A DNA stretch of 64,000 nt from Stenocarpella maydis (taxonomy: Eukaryota; Ascomycota; Sordariomycetes; Diaporthales; Diaporthaceae): assembly GCA_002270565.1 (NCBI GenBank), contig NQMI01000045.1, forward strand, positions 186,001-250,000, written 5' to 3'. Shown here piece after piece: positions 10,625 to 22,680 of this stretch. The translations under genes and the position numbers were made by a program. The notes beneath the pieces were generated by a model, which worked only from the letters and a program-made list of their open reading frames with translations, was not told the origin of the DNA and did not search any database. Position 1 is the first letter of the stretch. Every line of letters starts with the position of its first letter.

Positions 10625-13445
10625 TTACTGCGAGTCCATGTTTAAAAAGTTGGTAAGATCGTCCTGATCAAAGTCATAAGAGCGCTCCTGGGTCTGGATG
10701 AACTGGTTTATCAACCGCGTGTTAGAAGACGCTTGGGAAATGCCCTCCTGGCCATATTCCTCATCGTCGCCGCCGCCGCCGCCCATCTGGATCCCTGGAT
10801 GGGCTGCCATGCTGGCAGCGCCTCCTAGCCGCGTTGGCCCTGCGTTGGATGCCGTCCCGTAAGCCGAGTCAGACGGCGCGGGTTCGGGCTGCCCATCGAG
10901 TGACTCATGGTGGTGGCGCGTTGCGGTGATGGGGCTGGTGCGGTGTACGGTCGACAGGGTGCCTGACCTCCTCGAGCTAGAGGGTTGGTATTCGGCCACA
11001 GCACTACCAGTGTCCATGCTGAAGCCCATCTGGTCCGTGTAGTGGACGGGGCGCCTCTGCGCCACTCCCGTGGGGTCTCGTATCTGCCCAGAGACACTTC
11101 TTCCTTGAGTGGTGTCATGTTGCGGGCCAACATCGAATGCATAATGGCCGGCAGGCTGGGCTTGCTGAGTGCCTCCTGCGGCCGAAGACGACATAAATGC
11201 ACGTGAAATTGCCTCGTGCTGATTTGGCATGGTCCTGGGAGTAGCATGTGGGACCAACGGCTGGATCATCCTCTCGAGAGTTGCAACCCTCTCCATGAGA
11301 GCGTTGTGTTCGCTGCGGCTGACAGCATCTTCACGGGGGAAGCGTGACTGCGCTCTCCAGGTACTAGAGGCCGCGTCTTCGTCGGATTCGCCTTCTGCGT
11401 CGGACACCTGGTCCATGTCACCATCATTGGGAGCAGTATTCGCCGTGCGAACAGTCGCCAACTGTGGGTCAATCTGGCAAAATGTCCTCTGAAGAATGCC
11501 GTACTTCTCCCTCTTTGACCGTGAGGCAATCTCACACTCGAGAGTGAAGTGGTTTTCGAAGGCCTCGGGATCCGAGAAAGTCCTCCAGCACCTTCTGCAC
11601 AAACCAGCAGCGGGGTGGCCGTATTCATTGTTCTCGAGGCCAAAAGATGAGACACTCTTTCGACCGGAGACTACATTTAGGGAGTGGGCTGGCCGGCTAA
11701 GGTGGCGTCTATCTCTGAAAGTTAGTTGGGGAACCTCACATCGGTTTGGAAAGGGACGGTGCTTACACCACTGTGGAAATGTTGTGATGTTCCGTGTGAC
11801 AACTCTGATACTTCTGATCACGGCTGATATCGTAAATTTCCGGATGCGCAACCCGGAAAGGGCAGATCATCACAGGATCCCCCGATTGTTCAGCCTTCCC
11901 ATGAGGAGCCTTGTTCCGCTTGTTTGGTGGCCCGTCGTCATCATCGCTGCCATCCGATCCCTTCGAGAACGTGACTGGCCGTTTTGCCGGCCGCCTGGAC
12001 TGCCCCAGGTTTCCAGAGCGCAGGCCTCGGGTCGCGGTAAATCCACTCCCTGGGTCTGATTCGACATCATGTGGTGCGATGCCCTCTTTTGCAGCCCACG
12101 AGCACTGGTTCAGGAATGGGCTCGGCTCTGAGAGCGGTGTCAAAACCTGAGTCTTTACCGTGGGACTGGCTTGTGGTGTCAATACAGCAGGTAGAGCTGT
12201 CAAAGAGTTCTCGTGGCGAGGTGCTGCTGCTTCCGGGGTAAGGGCTTTGCCAACGGCGTTACCGCCCCGGGGAGCGCTGGTGTATAGCTGCGGATCGACA
12301 GGGATCTTCAGCCACTCGTCGTCGCCTTGATAGCCAGAAGCATATGCCTGAGAGAACTGCTCCAGGAAGTTCTCGTTGTTCCGTAGCCTCGTCACGGGTG
12401 AGGTCCAGGGGATATAGACATCTGCTCCGTAGGGAATGGGGCCGTCGTGTGAAGTTGAAGCAGGGGAATTGTGTGACGCCAATGGGCTCGGTGAGACGGT
12501 CAAACCTGGAACAGTCCGGATAGTCAGACTGCTACCTGGATGAATCACCTGCTGCCTGCTGGCGTCACTGATCAAGACGGGATACTGAGACTGAGGAGAG
12601 CCCTCGTCCTTGTGGCCAAGCCTGCTGCGGACGTACTCCCAACCGTGCGTCTTTTCCATGTGTTGCTTGCAGTTTGATTCCCGCTTGGAAGTGTCTGGCC
12701 AATGTGTGGTTAGTGAGCTGGTCCCAAGAGTGCTCCAGAGACGGTATGTCCAGGCATATGTGCGCCGGGAGCGACGGAATTGGGTAATTCACTTACAGGT
12801 GCAGGGGGGGTACAAGCAGGAATACGTCCTCGGCTCCGCCGAATGTTTGTCATTGCGATGGCGACCCAGCTCCTTTTCGGTTGGCCAACCAAGCAGGTGG
12901 TACTTGCAGTCGTCGACCGGGCACTTGAAGGGCCTCGTATGGGCTTTGAGATGTTTGTTCAGGTCGCATAGTCGAGGATACTGTTTCCCACACTGCTGGC
13001 AGGCATGAGGCCCGTCAGTCCCTTCCATATCCCGCGCGGGAGAGGCAGTCAGAGAGTAGACCGATGTGTTTGCAGGGTCGTCGCGGTGGTCAGCGAGTGC
13101 CCATTGAGGCTCTGACGCCGGGGCAAAGGAAGGATTCATGCCAGATGGGCGACCAGGGAAGCGGGTGGAGCTGGACCTCGGGGCTAAAGGCGGAACAGGC
13201 AACGAAGATGTGTCTCTGGCCTCGAGCGAGTGAGTGTATCTGGTGACTAGTTGGACGGGTCCTTTCCTACCAGGATCAGAGCAAGCAAGTCCAGGTCTGT
13301 CCGAGTAAGAAGGAATTGGGCGCTCAGAACAATGCTTGTCCTCCAGGTGCAGAAAAACGAGACGATCGCGAGTGAAGGGGGAGGGAGAGCTATGGTTGAT
13401 AAATTGGGCAAAATCGACGGTGGGCTTCGTAGTGGCTTTGAGCAA
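10625..13445 (-). CDS. C2H2 zinc-finger transcription factor
   Basis: Three coding exons fit: 13445-12797, 12694-11767 and 11714-10625. Introns of 102 and 52 nt both carry CTAAC branch sites, and the frame closes at 888 aa. If translation starts at the inner ATG (13139, MNPSFAPASE) the protein is 786 aa. Three fingers lie together: CQQCGKQYPRLCDLNKHLKAH, then CPVDDCKYHLLGWPTEKELGRH, then CLYPPCTYTSKRESNCKQHMEKTH, with WEYVRSR after them; intron 1 splits the last finger. This block is typical of a large Pezizomycotina family of nuclear regulators. A second conserved Cys/His segment (CPFRVAHPEIYDI, SCHTEHHNIST, RRHLSRPAH) follows near residue 500. The rest is low-complexity and Ser/Pro-rich. 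Targets unknown. Confidence 0.85.
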
Positions 13446-15000
13446 TGGGGGGAAGGGAGGAGCCGCAGGATGAGGTTAGGAGATGGATGGCCGCAGAGGT
13501 CGGGAAGCAGGCAGCAGAATTTCACAGCCTCGAAGTGGAAGGGAAGTATTTAGCTTGTGATGGGCGGTTTGCAGTTGGCTATTACATGAGGTGAGGTGAG
13601 GTCAGGTCAGTCCGGGTGTGGTGCATTGCGCCGCTGTCAAGGTGTGTGACGATATGCCAATGTGGTAGCCTTGAACTGGCGGCATCGTCTATTATATGAA
13701 CTGCCACCGTGGCAGGTATCAAGGCACGACATGGTATGGTATGGTATGGTATAGGTTGCCAGCCATGGATGGGCATTGCAATAGCAGAATATCTGGATAG
13801 GCGTCAAGACGGGCTGGAGGGGGCCGGCCACATTTCGAGACCCGTGTGCGCATGGTGGGCTGCGAGGGCATTCCGAGTGAGCTGCGCAGTGGCTGAGTCT
13901 CTCTCTGCCATCTTCTTGATCTTGGGTACGAAGGTACGTGGGTATGCATGCCGGGTGCGTTGGTGGTCGAGCACGCGACCCATCGTCCCGGAGTAGCTGC
14001 TGCTGCACGTAGGTCGACTGCTTTTGGTGTTGAGGGAAGGGGGAGGGGGGGGGTGTGGGAGGGTGGGGTGTGCGCATATGAGGTCAGTCACAGCAGACAT
14101 CTGGAGTAGTACGTACTAACACAGTAGTGTACGTAGTGTACGTAGTGTGGGCCGCCCGGGGGGGGGGTGTTGTGTAAAGTGGTCTGGTGGTGTTAGGTAA
14201 GCAGGAAGAGGGAGGTCTCCAACGACCAACATGGACTGTGAGTGAGGCTTTGCGCATATCGAAGTGCATTGCCGTCTGCACCCTCTCTCTTGCTTGACTG
14301 ACCTCGACCAGGGCCCACACACACCTGCGGCCAGATTTGGGGCCCTCGAGGTGTGCTGTGAACCGTACTCCCGGGCCCGGGCAGCCCCGGCTGGCCATTC
14401 ACAAGCCTCCCCGAGTCGACTCCGCCAGCCAACATGCATATCCATCCAGGCTGCTTGTGTCGTGCCAGAATCTTACTTTTCACATGGTCCGCTAAGCGCA
14501 GGCGCGGGACACTCCCGCAAGACCCATCATCTCCAGACCAGACTGGCGTCACCTTCTCCGGCCCGTACCATGTCTCCCTGGTACGTGCATCCGATCGCGA
14601 GGCAGAATCAACGGCAGACTATCTGAGCTTCTACCTGGCCATGCGCTGCAGGGTATGCGACAGACTCCAGTAGCACCATCATATCCTGACGCAGTGAGCA
14701 ACGAGTGCGGGCATTACTCGACGCAGATTGCTGCTGCTGCTCCCACATTGGGTTTGGCTTCAATTTGCAGCACGTATTCAATCACTGGTATACTCTCGAA
14801 CCAACCGCCGTATACCTCGGCAGTCCCATCGCACGGCTGACGCAATTGCCCTCGAGGCCAGCACCCCCGTCATCAGGCTCAATTAGGTTTGCGGAAACCA
14901 TCGACAGGCATCAAGGCGTCGTGGGGTCTGTCTCGAGATCGTCCTATCCTGGACCGTCTCCTCTGCCCTGGGAGTTGATCGAGTACGAGACTGCCGACTG
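13446..15000. other. 5' region of C2H2 factor gene, simple repeats, no gene seen
   Basis: Holds the promoter side of the minus-strand transcription factor. Simple repeats include GGTATGGTATGG-type units near 13733-13755, three GTACGTAGT units near 14130-14150 and a G9-10 tract near 14158. Short Pro/His-rich ORFs on the minus strand look like translated promoter repeats rather than genes. Confidence 0.5.
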
Positions 15001-17070
15001 CCGACTGCCATAGCTTTCCCGTGATCCAGCGCCGATGTGGCATCGCCCCCTGTGATGCCTCACGGCCCACCTGCGCGCAGGGGGACGAGGTTTGGTTCAC
15101 AGTACACTACATAGTACACATAACATGATCATCGATGCAGACACCAGCACCTGGTGATGAGCCGCGTGTTATGCGGCCTCCGGCCGTTGGCTGGGGTTTC
15201 CGTCTGGACCAAAGCGGGCCGCCGAAACTGGCCGCGGCCCATAAAGGCGGCCAAGTGCCGCAAAGATTTTCCTAGGCTGTTACCAAGGCTCACGATGCAG
15301 CGCTGCAACCTGGCTGCCAGCTTTCCCGTCATTTCCGGGCCTCCTGAAACGGCACATTTGGGAGGACGCTGCCTCATTGTTGGAGATGCGAGAGTGCACC
15401 TCGTGCTGTTACACCTTGCGGGACCCTGGCTGGTGCTGCCGAGGTGCCAGGCCCCCCGCAGTCCAAGAAAGTGGAATCCCAGAAGCTCTACACCATACAC
15501 GACATTCAAATCGCCCCGCTTACCCTCCTCTCAGTGTCTGAATGTCTGTCTGATCAGGTCCCGGAAGAAACAACTCGGTCACAACGATTGACCAAGGCCG
15601 ACTGAGTGGGTCCCCCACGAAGCAGTCATCAAGCTCGGGGTGCCTGATGCAACCGCACAATCGTCCAAGACCTCAGTCACGGGCTTGCTTAACTTCGCTG
15701 CCGTGGTCGTTGCATGTGGTCAAGACCAAATACTAATTGATATCGCCGGGCCTGCCTCCAGGGTCACTGCTTGCCTCGGGGAGGTCCCTCAGCCAGGCGG
15801 GGGGGGGGACCCGGGGCCGCTCCAGGTGGCCCGCAAACCGACCCTTTTTCTACTTGTGCTTCGAGCGACATGTTGCCAGTACTTCGCCACTTTGATGAGA
15901 GTTGCACTCTTGTCTCGCGGCGGGAACAGAAAAGCCTGGAAAGCATCACCCATCAGGGTGGAGTCTCCGACATTATTCCTCTGGTAAACTTGAGTCCTCA
16001 GCGGGCCGCCAGGACCACCTATGCAAAGTCGTGGCACAATCCAAAAGATCCAGAAACTTCGTCGTGGGGGCCGGTCTTTGTGTCGACTCATACGGCCTAG
16101 GTTGGGATTCGTTCAAGCTCGGATCACCGGTTCGTGTGCTTGGCTCATCTCGTAGGGCTGACATCTCTTGACGTGTTGGCGCCACTACGCACCCGTTGGC
16201 CTGTGCCTCAACCAGAAATAAGCATGAGGATGCCAACAATTCGACTGTGGAATTCGACTACGAGCACCAGCACATTGTCCTCCAGCCGATAAAAATATCA
16301 TGTCTGCCTGAGTCACACAGCCATGGGCGTGCAATAACCTCCCTGAGCCCCACAAAGAGCTGTAGCATCAGGCCTTCCACACGATGGATCCCGCGGCCCC
16401 AGCCAAAGTCCCCGGTCACCGGCCCCCAAATTCAACGACGCTAAAACGCCAGGCACCAGGCATGCTTTCTGGAAGCCTGGCTGGCGCATACCCGAATGCT
16501 GTTCCATGTGGCACAGCATGGCTAGGTGCACGAGGAAATAATAACTAGTCGTTGCGCAAAGAGCGGGGAATTATATATCTGTGGGCTGCAGGCGAGGCAG
16601 AAGCGTTTACATAGTGTGTAGCGGGGTCGTAGGAGTGGGTACCGGGACACCATGGAATCCCTGAGGTCGAAGGGCAATCCTCGTTTGTCATCACACCAGT
16701 CAGTCCTCAGCCACGCCCCTGAGCGCGGTTTGTGGCCTCACGAGGTGGCTTCCTGGATTCAACATTTCACATTGATTCCCACCTGCAACATTACGGGCAA
16801 ATATCAAAAGGGAAGCAGGAAACACGCTGCGCACTCGAGAGCTTCATCTACGCATTAGTGAATCTATGCGCCAAGCGTTTCATAGAGCCAGTCACGAAAA
16901 GGAAGTCAAGAATACATGGCCGGTACGTCATAATAGTCATAATAGCTCACTAGTGAGCCTCCTAAAGGCTCTGATATTGGAGCTCCCGATACCTGTATGT
17001 ACTAATCGATGGTGAGACCAATTATACAGAGATAGATTTTGCACTGAACATGCTCCGGACCATATGTTGA

Positions 17071-17145
17071 GATCACTGTTTTTCAGATCACTGTTTTTCA
17101 GATCACTGTTTTTCAGATCACTGTTTTTCAGATCACTGTTTTTCA
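17071..17145. repeat. Minisatellite, 5 exact copies of a 15-bp unit
   Basis: Five identical head-to-tail copies of GATCACTGTTTTTCA. The unit is a multiple of three and stays open on the minus strand, where it reads KNSDL repeatedly. No non-repeat spacers separate the copies. Confidence 0.95.
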
Positions 17146-20100
17146 GCGATATCGCGGGCAATAACCAAGTATTTAAGGATTCCTCACTCTAATGCGCCAG
17201 AAGCAACGCCATAGTCAAAGGGATCTCGTGGGCCAGTTAAGTATAGTCCTCCCTGCCGACACATCATACATAAACAGCAACAGGTAACGTAGCATCAATG
17301 CCGAAACCACCAACGCCTCTGCCCTCGTCGACTGTGCGCCGACTACGCGATAAGATGGGTTGGCTGGCACCAGCCTGGAAATTATTAATTGAACCTAAAC
17401 CAGAATCTTGCATGCGTCAGGCCAGTCGCCGCGCAATGTCTCTCTAGATGTCGGGCTCTGCTTGGCACTAGATCCACTTGTCCAAATGCCAACAGAATAC
17501 CTATGTATCACAAACCGGAGGAGAACAGGAAAAAAAAAAAGCCTATTAAATTTGTGCCGGAACACCAAAAGAGGGGACTTCAAGGGTTATCATCCCTAGA
17601 GAATCAACCGGCTGAAGAATACATCCAAGTCCTAAGCACGCGGACTTCACTTCGAGCCACCAGTTGACGCTACTTCTATACACCGAGGCGCCTAACAGGT
17701 ATGATCCGGAACAGCTACATTTGGCAGTTCGGCGGGGCTTTTTACAAGCACAACACAGCCCATGCACGATTGGCCATGTGTGCGATATGCTTTAGGTAGG
17801 TACGGTAACATCAATGATGCCTGGCCGGCAAACACAGGCTTGGGATCTTGCATTCGCTGATGCCGATTCTGTCTTGAGTTTATGTGCAGAAAGCCCTCCA
17901 GGCCTTTACAGAGGCTGGAAGTTATCGCGAGATCGTATATACCGTGCCGGTCTCTGACTTCTAGCAGCAGATATGCCATAACCAACCTACCGCGAACAGC
18001 AACTCGCTTCTAGAGAATAGTTCACCGTCCCTTATGGGGATTAATGACTCTTGGATGTTCATCCAACATGTAATTTTCCCGCCTTCTCTTCTCATTCGGC
18101 GCTATCACCTTGATCTTCCCTGGAGATGATTTGGCTGAATGTGTGATCATGGAGTCACAAGCCTGCACCATGGGGGGTTCATCAGTCTTTTCCCAGAACC
18201 AGTCATGTTCCGAATGGGGCTATTTGCTTGTAGGCAAATATCGGTGTGTCATGGTTGTCCGAGGCACGTACCTAGAAGATATGTGCGGAACTTTGAGTAA
18301 ACCAAATCTCCTAAAATTGGCCATGCATCGTCAAGCAGCCGCCCCACAGGGATGATACCATTCTAGCAATAGGTCTGCCGAAACCTAACGTGCTCACTGC
18401 TCATGTCACCCTTCCTTTTTGTCACTGGATATCTAGTGTTGTATAGTCGCTCAGGAAAAGTATGCAGCAGTGTTTGTGCTCAAGTGTCGTCTTGGATTCA
18501 AAAAGAGAACAGACCCTAGTCGGCTGTCAGGAAAAGGAGAGATTTAATACGCAACACATCATATGTTGTAGTGGCCTGTGGCGTCGGAGCAGGAGTATGC
18601 GAAGCTTTGCAACGTTTGCACTGGTAGTAGCCCTCCATGCTCCAAATCTTCAAGAGACTTCAAGTCTTGTCGTATACACTGTTTAAGGTGCGCCTATCGG
18701 CAAGAGCAACCCTACTATCTGTAGAGTACCTACCACAGTACGTACGTACGTTACCCTACCAACAGTGCCCACCTGTTGGCGGTCCGTCGTGGCTCACAGT
18801 CGGCATCGGCCGATGCACTCAGCGCTCTAGAGCTATAGGAGACATATAATTTGACCTCGGGTCGCTAATTCAGAGGTCTTTATAAGCTTCAATCTCACCC
18901 CCAAGGGCTCCGGCCTCGGAACGTCTGTTTCTGCTCATTGCGCAGTTATCGAACACACCGACGTCTCGGCCCGGAAGAAAGCATATAGGGGGACCGATAT
19001 ATGCACATAGACCACGGATACACGACGAATGCAGGAGCTGGTGTTCTCTACGCTGAGCATGTGAGCAGAGGCAAGGCGCAGTGTCTGTCCCAGTGCCAGT
19101 CTATGGGCCTTGTCCTCGCAAATATTGACCTGAGGCAAAAGACACAGATGGGCATATTGAAGGTTGTCTGGTAAGGGCGGAGGTAAGAAGACGGTATCTA
19201 GGCCATGATCTAGACGATGACCGCAAAGAGCACACAATGGGCCTCGGATCTCTTGGGCGTTATCACGCTGCATACAACCTGGATGTTCAAACTCAACGCT
19301 CATCAGCCGGCTGTGCTGGGCGAGCCACGAACCTCGGGGAAATCATGAGACGGGATGGACAGGGGATCAGGTTGGAAAATTCCCGACAAGCTTGTGTGCG
19401 TCGGCTCTTGTCCAATCGGTCAGGACCACGGACTATTGGGCTTGCAGACACGGCCATCTCTTGAGGTGCCGGGTGGTTTCGTTGCACTCGAGGCCTGAAG
19501 GCAAGCCTGGTGCGAGATCTACCTCGCTTGAGGAAAGGGGGCTGCACTAGGCGAGGAGGCTCCCTCGACGGTGATGATGCCAAGCCTTTGTGATTAGGAG
19601 CAGGCCCACATCCCGCGGTCTGCTGGGTGACAGCGAGGGCCGCTGTGCGGGCTTCACAGGGCTCTCCGCGATCTGCAGGAGGGGGGGGGGGTGACGGCAT
19701 CTTGGATGGCCTGGACTTGCCGACCGAAGTGTAGAGCAGTGGAAAGGGTGCGTCTTGGGCAGGAGGAGCAGGCTGGGCTGGGCTGCTCAATGGGATGGAT
19801 ACTGAAATCGCAGCTCGGCCCTCGGAGCAACAAGGTGAGAGTGCGCAAGACATCGCTTCCTCCCGGTCGCCTCCATCTATTTCTGGAGATGGGTTTGCAC
19901 GGTCCTTGAGTAACAGGCTGCTCCTTTGGGTATGGGTTGGAGTTCATTGAGAAGGCAAAAGCGAGGATCATGATAGATTTGCAAGTGGATAGTTTGATTA
20001 GGAGCTGTTGGATCTGGACCGGAATAAGTTCGCGAGATTGCCTCGAGAGACATGAACCTGGTGGGTGAGATGAGACAGGTGGGAGGTGGGAGGTGGGACA

Positions 20101-20292
20101 TGGGTTGGATGGAGTCAAAAGGCGCAGTGGAAAGTTGTTGTTGGTAAGGAGATTGATTCTATTTGGGTCTCGGCCGGTGCCTCTCTCTCTCTATTCAAGA
20201 GATCAGAGGCAGGAATCTCCCTTCTAAATAGCTAGTTACAAACAAAAGGCCGTAGGCAGGCCAACAACATTATCGGGGTTGCACTGTCTGGG

Positions 20293-20340
20293 CGAGGAAG
20301 AAGGGGATGGAGAGGTCGAGGAAGAAGGGGATGGAGAGGT
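20293..20340. repeat. 24-bp direct repeat, two exact copies
   Basis: Two adjacent identical copies of a purine-rich 24-mer beginning CGAGGAAGAAGGGGATGG, immediately before a T-rich tract. Confidence 0.9.
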
Positions 20341-20346
20341 CGAGGG

Positions 20347-20403
20347 GTTTTTTTTTTTTTTAGTTTTTTTTTTTTGTTTTTTTTTTGTTTTTTTTTTTTT
20401 TTC
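20347..20403. repeat. T-rich low-complexity tract
   Basis: A run of T homopolymers broken by single A or G residues, about 57 bp, downstream of the ATP-grasp gene stop (that gene is on the minus strand). Confidence 0.9.
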
Positions 20404-20646
20404 GGTTTTTCCTTTCCTCTTTTCTTTTTCAGATTCCAGTTGTAGGCATCAGTAGGGCCAAGCCAAATGTTTAAATCGCTGCCAAAGTTTGCGGGAAAAA
20501 ACCAGTGCGTCGCGACTCCGCGTCTGGATTGCTTCATGTCTACCTCTGATTCACAGAGGACCGTGACCACCTGGCCACCTCGGGACGGAACCAAGGTTGG
20601 ACTCTATTCTATATGTGTGGATCCCAGAGGTCATTTTTGAGGGCAG

Positions 20647-22338
20647 CTAACATATGAACATCTTGGTCGTGCTCACATTAAGCCGACTCCACCGTTCCCC
20701 CCTCCACCACGCACCCAGTATCGCCCGTGGCCAGTAGTGATGATACAGCGCCACAAACGGCCACGGATCCCAAATCTCAAAGGTCCCGTCCTTCCAGCCT
20801 GACACGTGTTGCGCAAGCTCCGCTGCCCCGTCGACAAGAAGCTTACCAGAACCTGGCTTCCACAGGAGTAGGTTCAACCACGGGAGCAGCCCCCTGGTGA
20901 CGAGGTCGTGGCCGATCCAGTATCGAGGCGTCACGTCCGCCGCCGGCCAGACCGGCCTGGAAACAGGATTTGAGTTGCCCTTCTGGGGTGGTCTCGGACA
21001 CCCATTTACAGCAGACATGTACGCGTCCACCATGTCCTTGATTCGCTCACCGGGCTGCGCGAACAGTGCCACCGCGGTGTGGGCCCGCGGGTTGCACTCG
21101 ATCGCGTACAGCCTCGCGCTGCCGTCGTCGTCCTCCTCGGCCATGAAGTCGAAGCTCAGGTGGCCCGTGAAGCCCGCCCCCGCGGCCGCGGCGAACCTGA
21201 TGGTGAAGCCCAGCATCTGCACCGCCAGCGGGTCGCCGGGCGCCATCGCCTCGTAGTGCATCAGCAGCTCGCTGCTCGGGCACGCTGTGAAGGCCGTCAC
21301 GTCGCCGGCGACGACCAGGGCGTGCGTGCAGTACTCCCTCCCGCCGCGGACAAACTGCTGCAGGACCCAAGGTCTGCCCCCTGAGATGGGGAGCCGGCGG
21401 ATGAAGGCTTTGGTCTCGACTGTGGACGAGAGGGGAAGAAGCGTCATGTTTGCGCGGTTTGCGTCGTCAATTCCCACGGGTTTGAGGATGAATTTCCTTT
21501 CTGGGTTGTTTCTCGTCGCGGAGGCGAGAGCCTTCAAGACCTCAGCATGCGATGTGACGTCGAACGTCTCGGGGACGGCGAGCTTGAGCGCCTTGGTATG
21601 TCGGACGAAGGTCGACTTCTCGTGCAAAGTTGAGGTCGTGGGAACGTCGAACTGGATACACGCACACCGGCGCCCGTCCTTCGGCCTCGGTGGCTTCTTG
21701 TCCAGTGCCTCCTTCACCACGGCGTCCTCCACCGCGCCCGCGACGCCAGAGCACGAGACCCACAGGTCAACTCCCTCATCCTCGATGATTCTGCAGACAT
21801 CCCTCGCGTACGCGGACCTCACTTCTTCTCTCTCAGCCTCATCTATGCCGTCCCTCGCCACAGGCCTCCGCAGCGAGTAGACCGCGTCAAAGGCTTGGCT
21901 GTATGTCCACCGCCCCTTTTCCCAGGGTGTCCACGCGGCACATGTGCTGGCGTCAAAGTCGGCCGCCACGACGCGGTGGCCGCACAACCAGAACGCCCGC
22001 GCCAGCGTCAGGCCTTTGGTCATGCCCGCGCCCGTCACGAGGACAGTACGCTGGCTGAAGGTGGGGTGTGCGCGGCATTGAGTCCGGTGGAAGAGGACAC
22101 CCGTCAGTGTTGAGTGGGAGAACGGCTGGAAATACGTGAGGACGGACGGTGGCACCGCGGTGAGGGCGATGGCGATTGCATAGCTTATGGGCGAGAGGAC
22201 GATGCTAAGTGCCAGGAGGAAGAAGGTCTTGATGTGGTCTCTCAAGGGGAGTCCGAGAAAGGCGAAGCCAGGGATGGCAGGGGTGGTCCCGCCCGGCGGC
22301 ACGCTGTGTGGTGTGTCATTGCGCTTGGAGGCAGCCAT
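20647..22338 (-). CDS. Membrane-anchored ATP-grasp carboxylate-amine ligase-like protein
   Basis: A single exon of 563 aa starting MAASKRNDTP. Residues about 35-70 form one or two hydrophobic helices (TFFLLALSIVLSPISYAIAI), so the enzyme is probably membrane-tethered. A Rossmann-like pre-ATP-grasp segment follows (VLVTGAGMTKGL, about 98-110). The ATP-grasp fold then shows FILKPVG near 283, RGGREYCTHA near 331 and the metal-binding ECNPR at about 414-418. ATP-grasp enzymes couple a carboxylate to an amine or thiol through an acyl-phosphate; here neither substrate is known. Related fungal proteins occur in mycosporine-type clusters next to a sugar-phosphate cyclase and an O-methyltransferase, but neither partner is nearby, so that role is not supported. 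Confidence 0.8.
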   Translation of the reverse strand: MAASKRNDTPHSVPPGGTTPAIPGFAFLGLPLRDHIKTFFLLALSIVLSPISYAIAIALTAVPPSVLTYFQPFSHSTLTGVLFHRTQCRAHPTFSQRTVLVTGAGMTKGLTLARAFWLCGHRVVAADFDASTCAAWTPWEKGRWTYSQAFDAVYSLRRPVARDGIDEAEREEVRSAYARDVCRIIEDEGVDLWVSCSGVAGAVEDAVVKEALDKKPPRPKDGRRCACIQFDVPTTSTLHEKSTFVRHTKALKLAVPETFDVTSHAEVLKALASATRNNPERKFILKPVGIDDANRANMTLLPLSSTVETKAFIRRLPISGGRPWVLQQFVRGGREYCTHALVVAGDVTAFTACPSSELLMHYEAMAPGDPLAVQMLGFTIRFAAAAGAGFTGHLSFDFMAEEDDDGSARLYAIECNPRAHTAVALFAQPGERIKDMVDAYMSAVNGCPRPPQKGNSNPVSRPVWPAADVTPRYWIGHDLVTRGLLPWLNLLLWKPGSGKLLVDGAAELAQHVSGWKDGTFEIWDPWPFVALYHHYWPRAILGAWWRGERWSRLNVSTTKMFIC

Positions 22339-22680
22339 TATTGCTCTCCTGACGGTGACTGAGGGACCGGCGGTTTCATATCAGGTCGCAACACCGAACG
22401 CCAGCCTGCGAGATGAAGTGGAATAATTCCTGGGCCGCCCTTTTGCACGATACTCGGACTCGCAAACTAGCTCTCAACCCGTTGGCGGTTCTCGTTCATA
22501 ATCGCACTCGAGACGCGACCCGGGGTCTACACTCGCCATCCAGGTTGGTTAGTTATTAATTATGGGAGAGCAAATTTAATTCGCACCTTTAGCTGCTTTG
22601 CTCCGTGATGATTCATCCCGCGAGCTCATGGCAGGCGGCTCAAGAAACCCCCCCCCCCCGCAGCTTCATCCCAGAACAAG
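22339..22680. other. Intergenic spacer, no gene seen
   Basis: Spacer between the ATP-grasp gene's 5' end and the PMP3 gene's 3' end, so it should hold the ATP-grasp promoter. A C10 homopolymer lies near 22650. Confidence 0.6.

Larger units (their letters stand above)
15001..20646. other. Long stretch without a supportable gene
   Basis: About 5.6 kb with ORFs under 190 codons on either strand and no family signature. It is not strongly AT-rich, so it is not an obvious RIP-degraded transposon. Listed separately: an exact 15-bp minisatellite, a 24-bp direct repeat and a T-rich tract. Minus-strand ORFs at 19293-20118 are Pro/Arg-rich and were not accepted. Old decayed sequence or long regulatory/UTR sequence are both possible. 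Confidence 0.5.

Noticed and set aside
13247..13525. Upstream coding exon of the C2H2 factor
   Set aside because: The only splice pair that would join it gives an intron near 32 nt, too short, and the peptide looks like translated leader sequence.
17071..17145. CRISPR-like array
   Set aside because: The repeats are head to tail with no spacers, in a eukaryotic context.
19293..20118. Minus-strand Pro/Arg-rich ORFs of 186 and 154 codons
   Set aside because: They overlap in different frames, lack any domain, and the composition matches promoter or UTR-like simple sequence.
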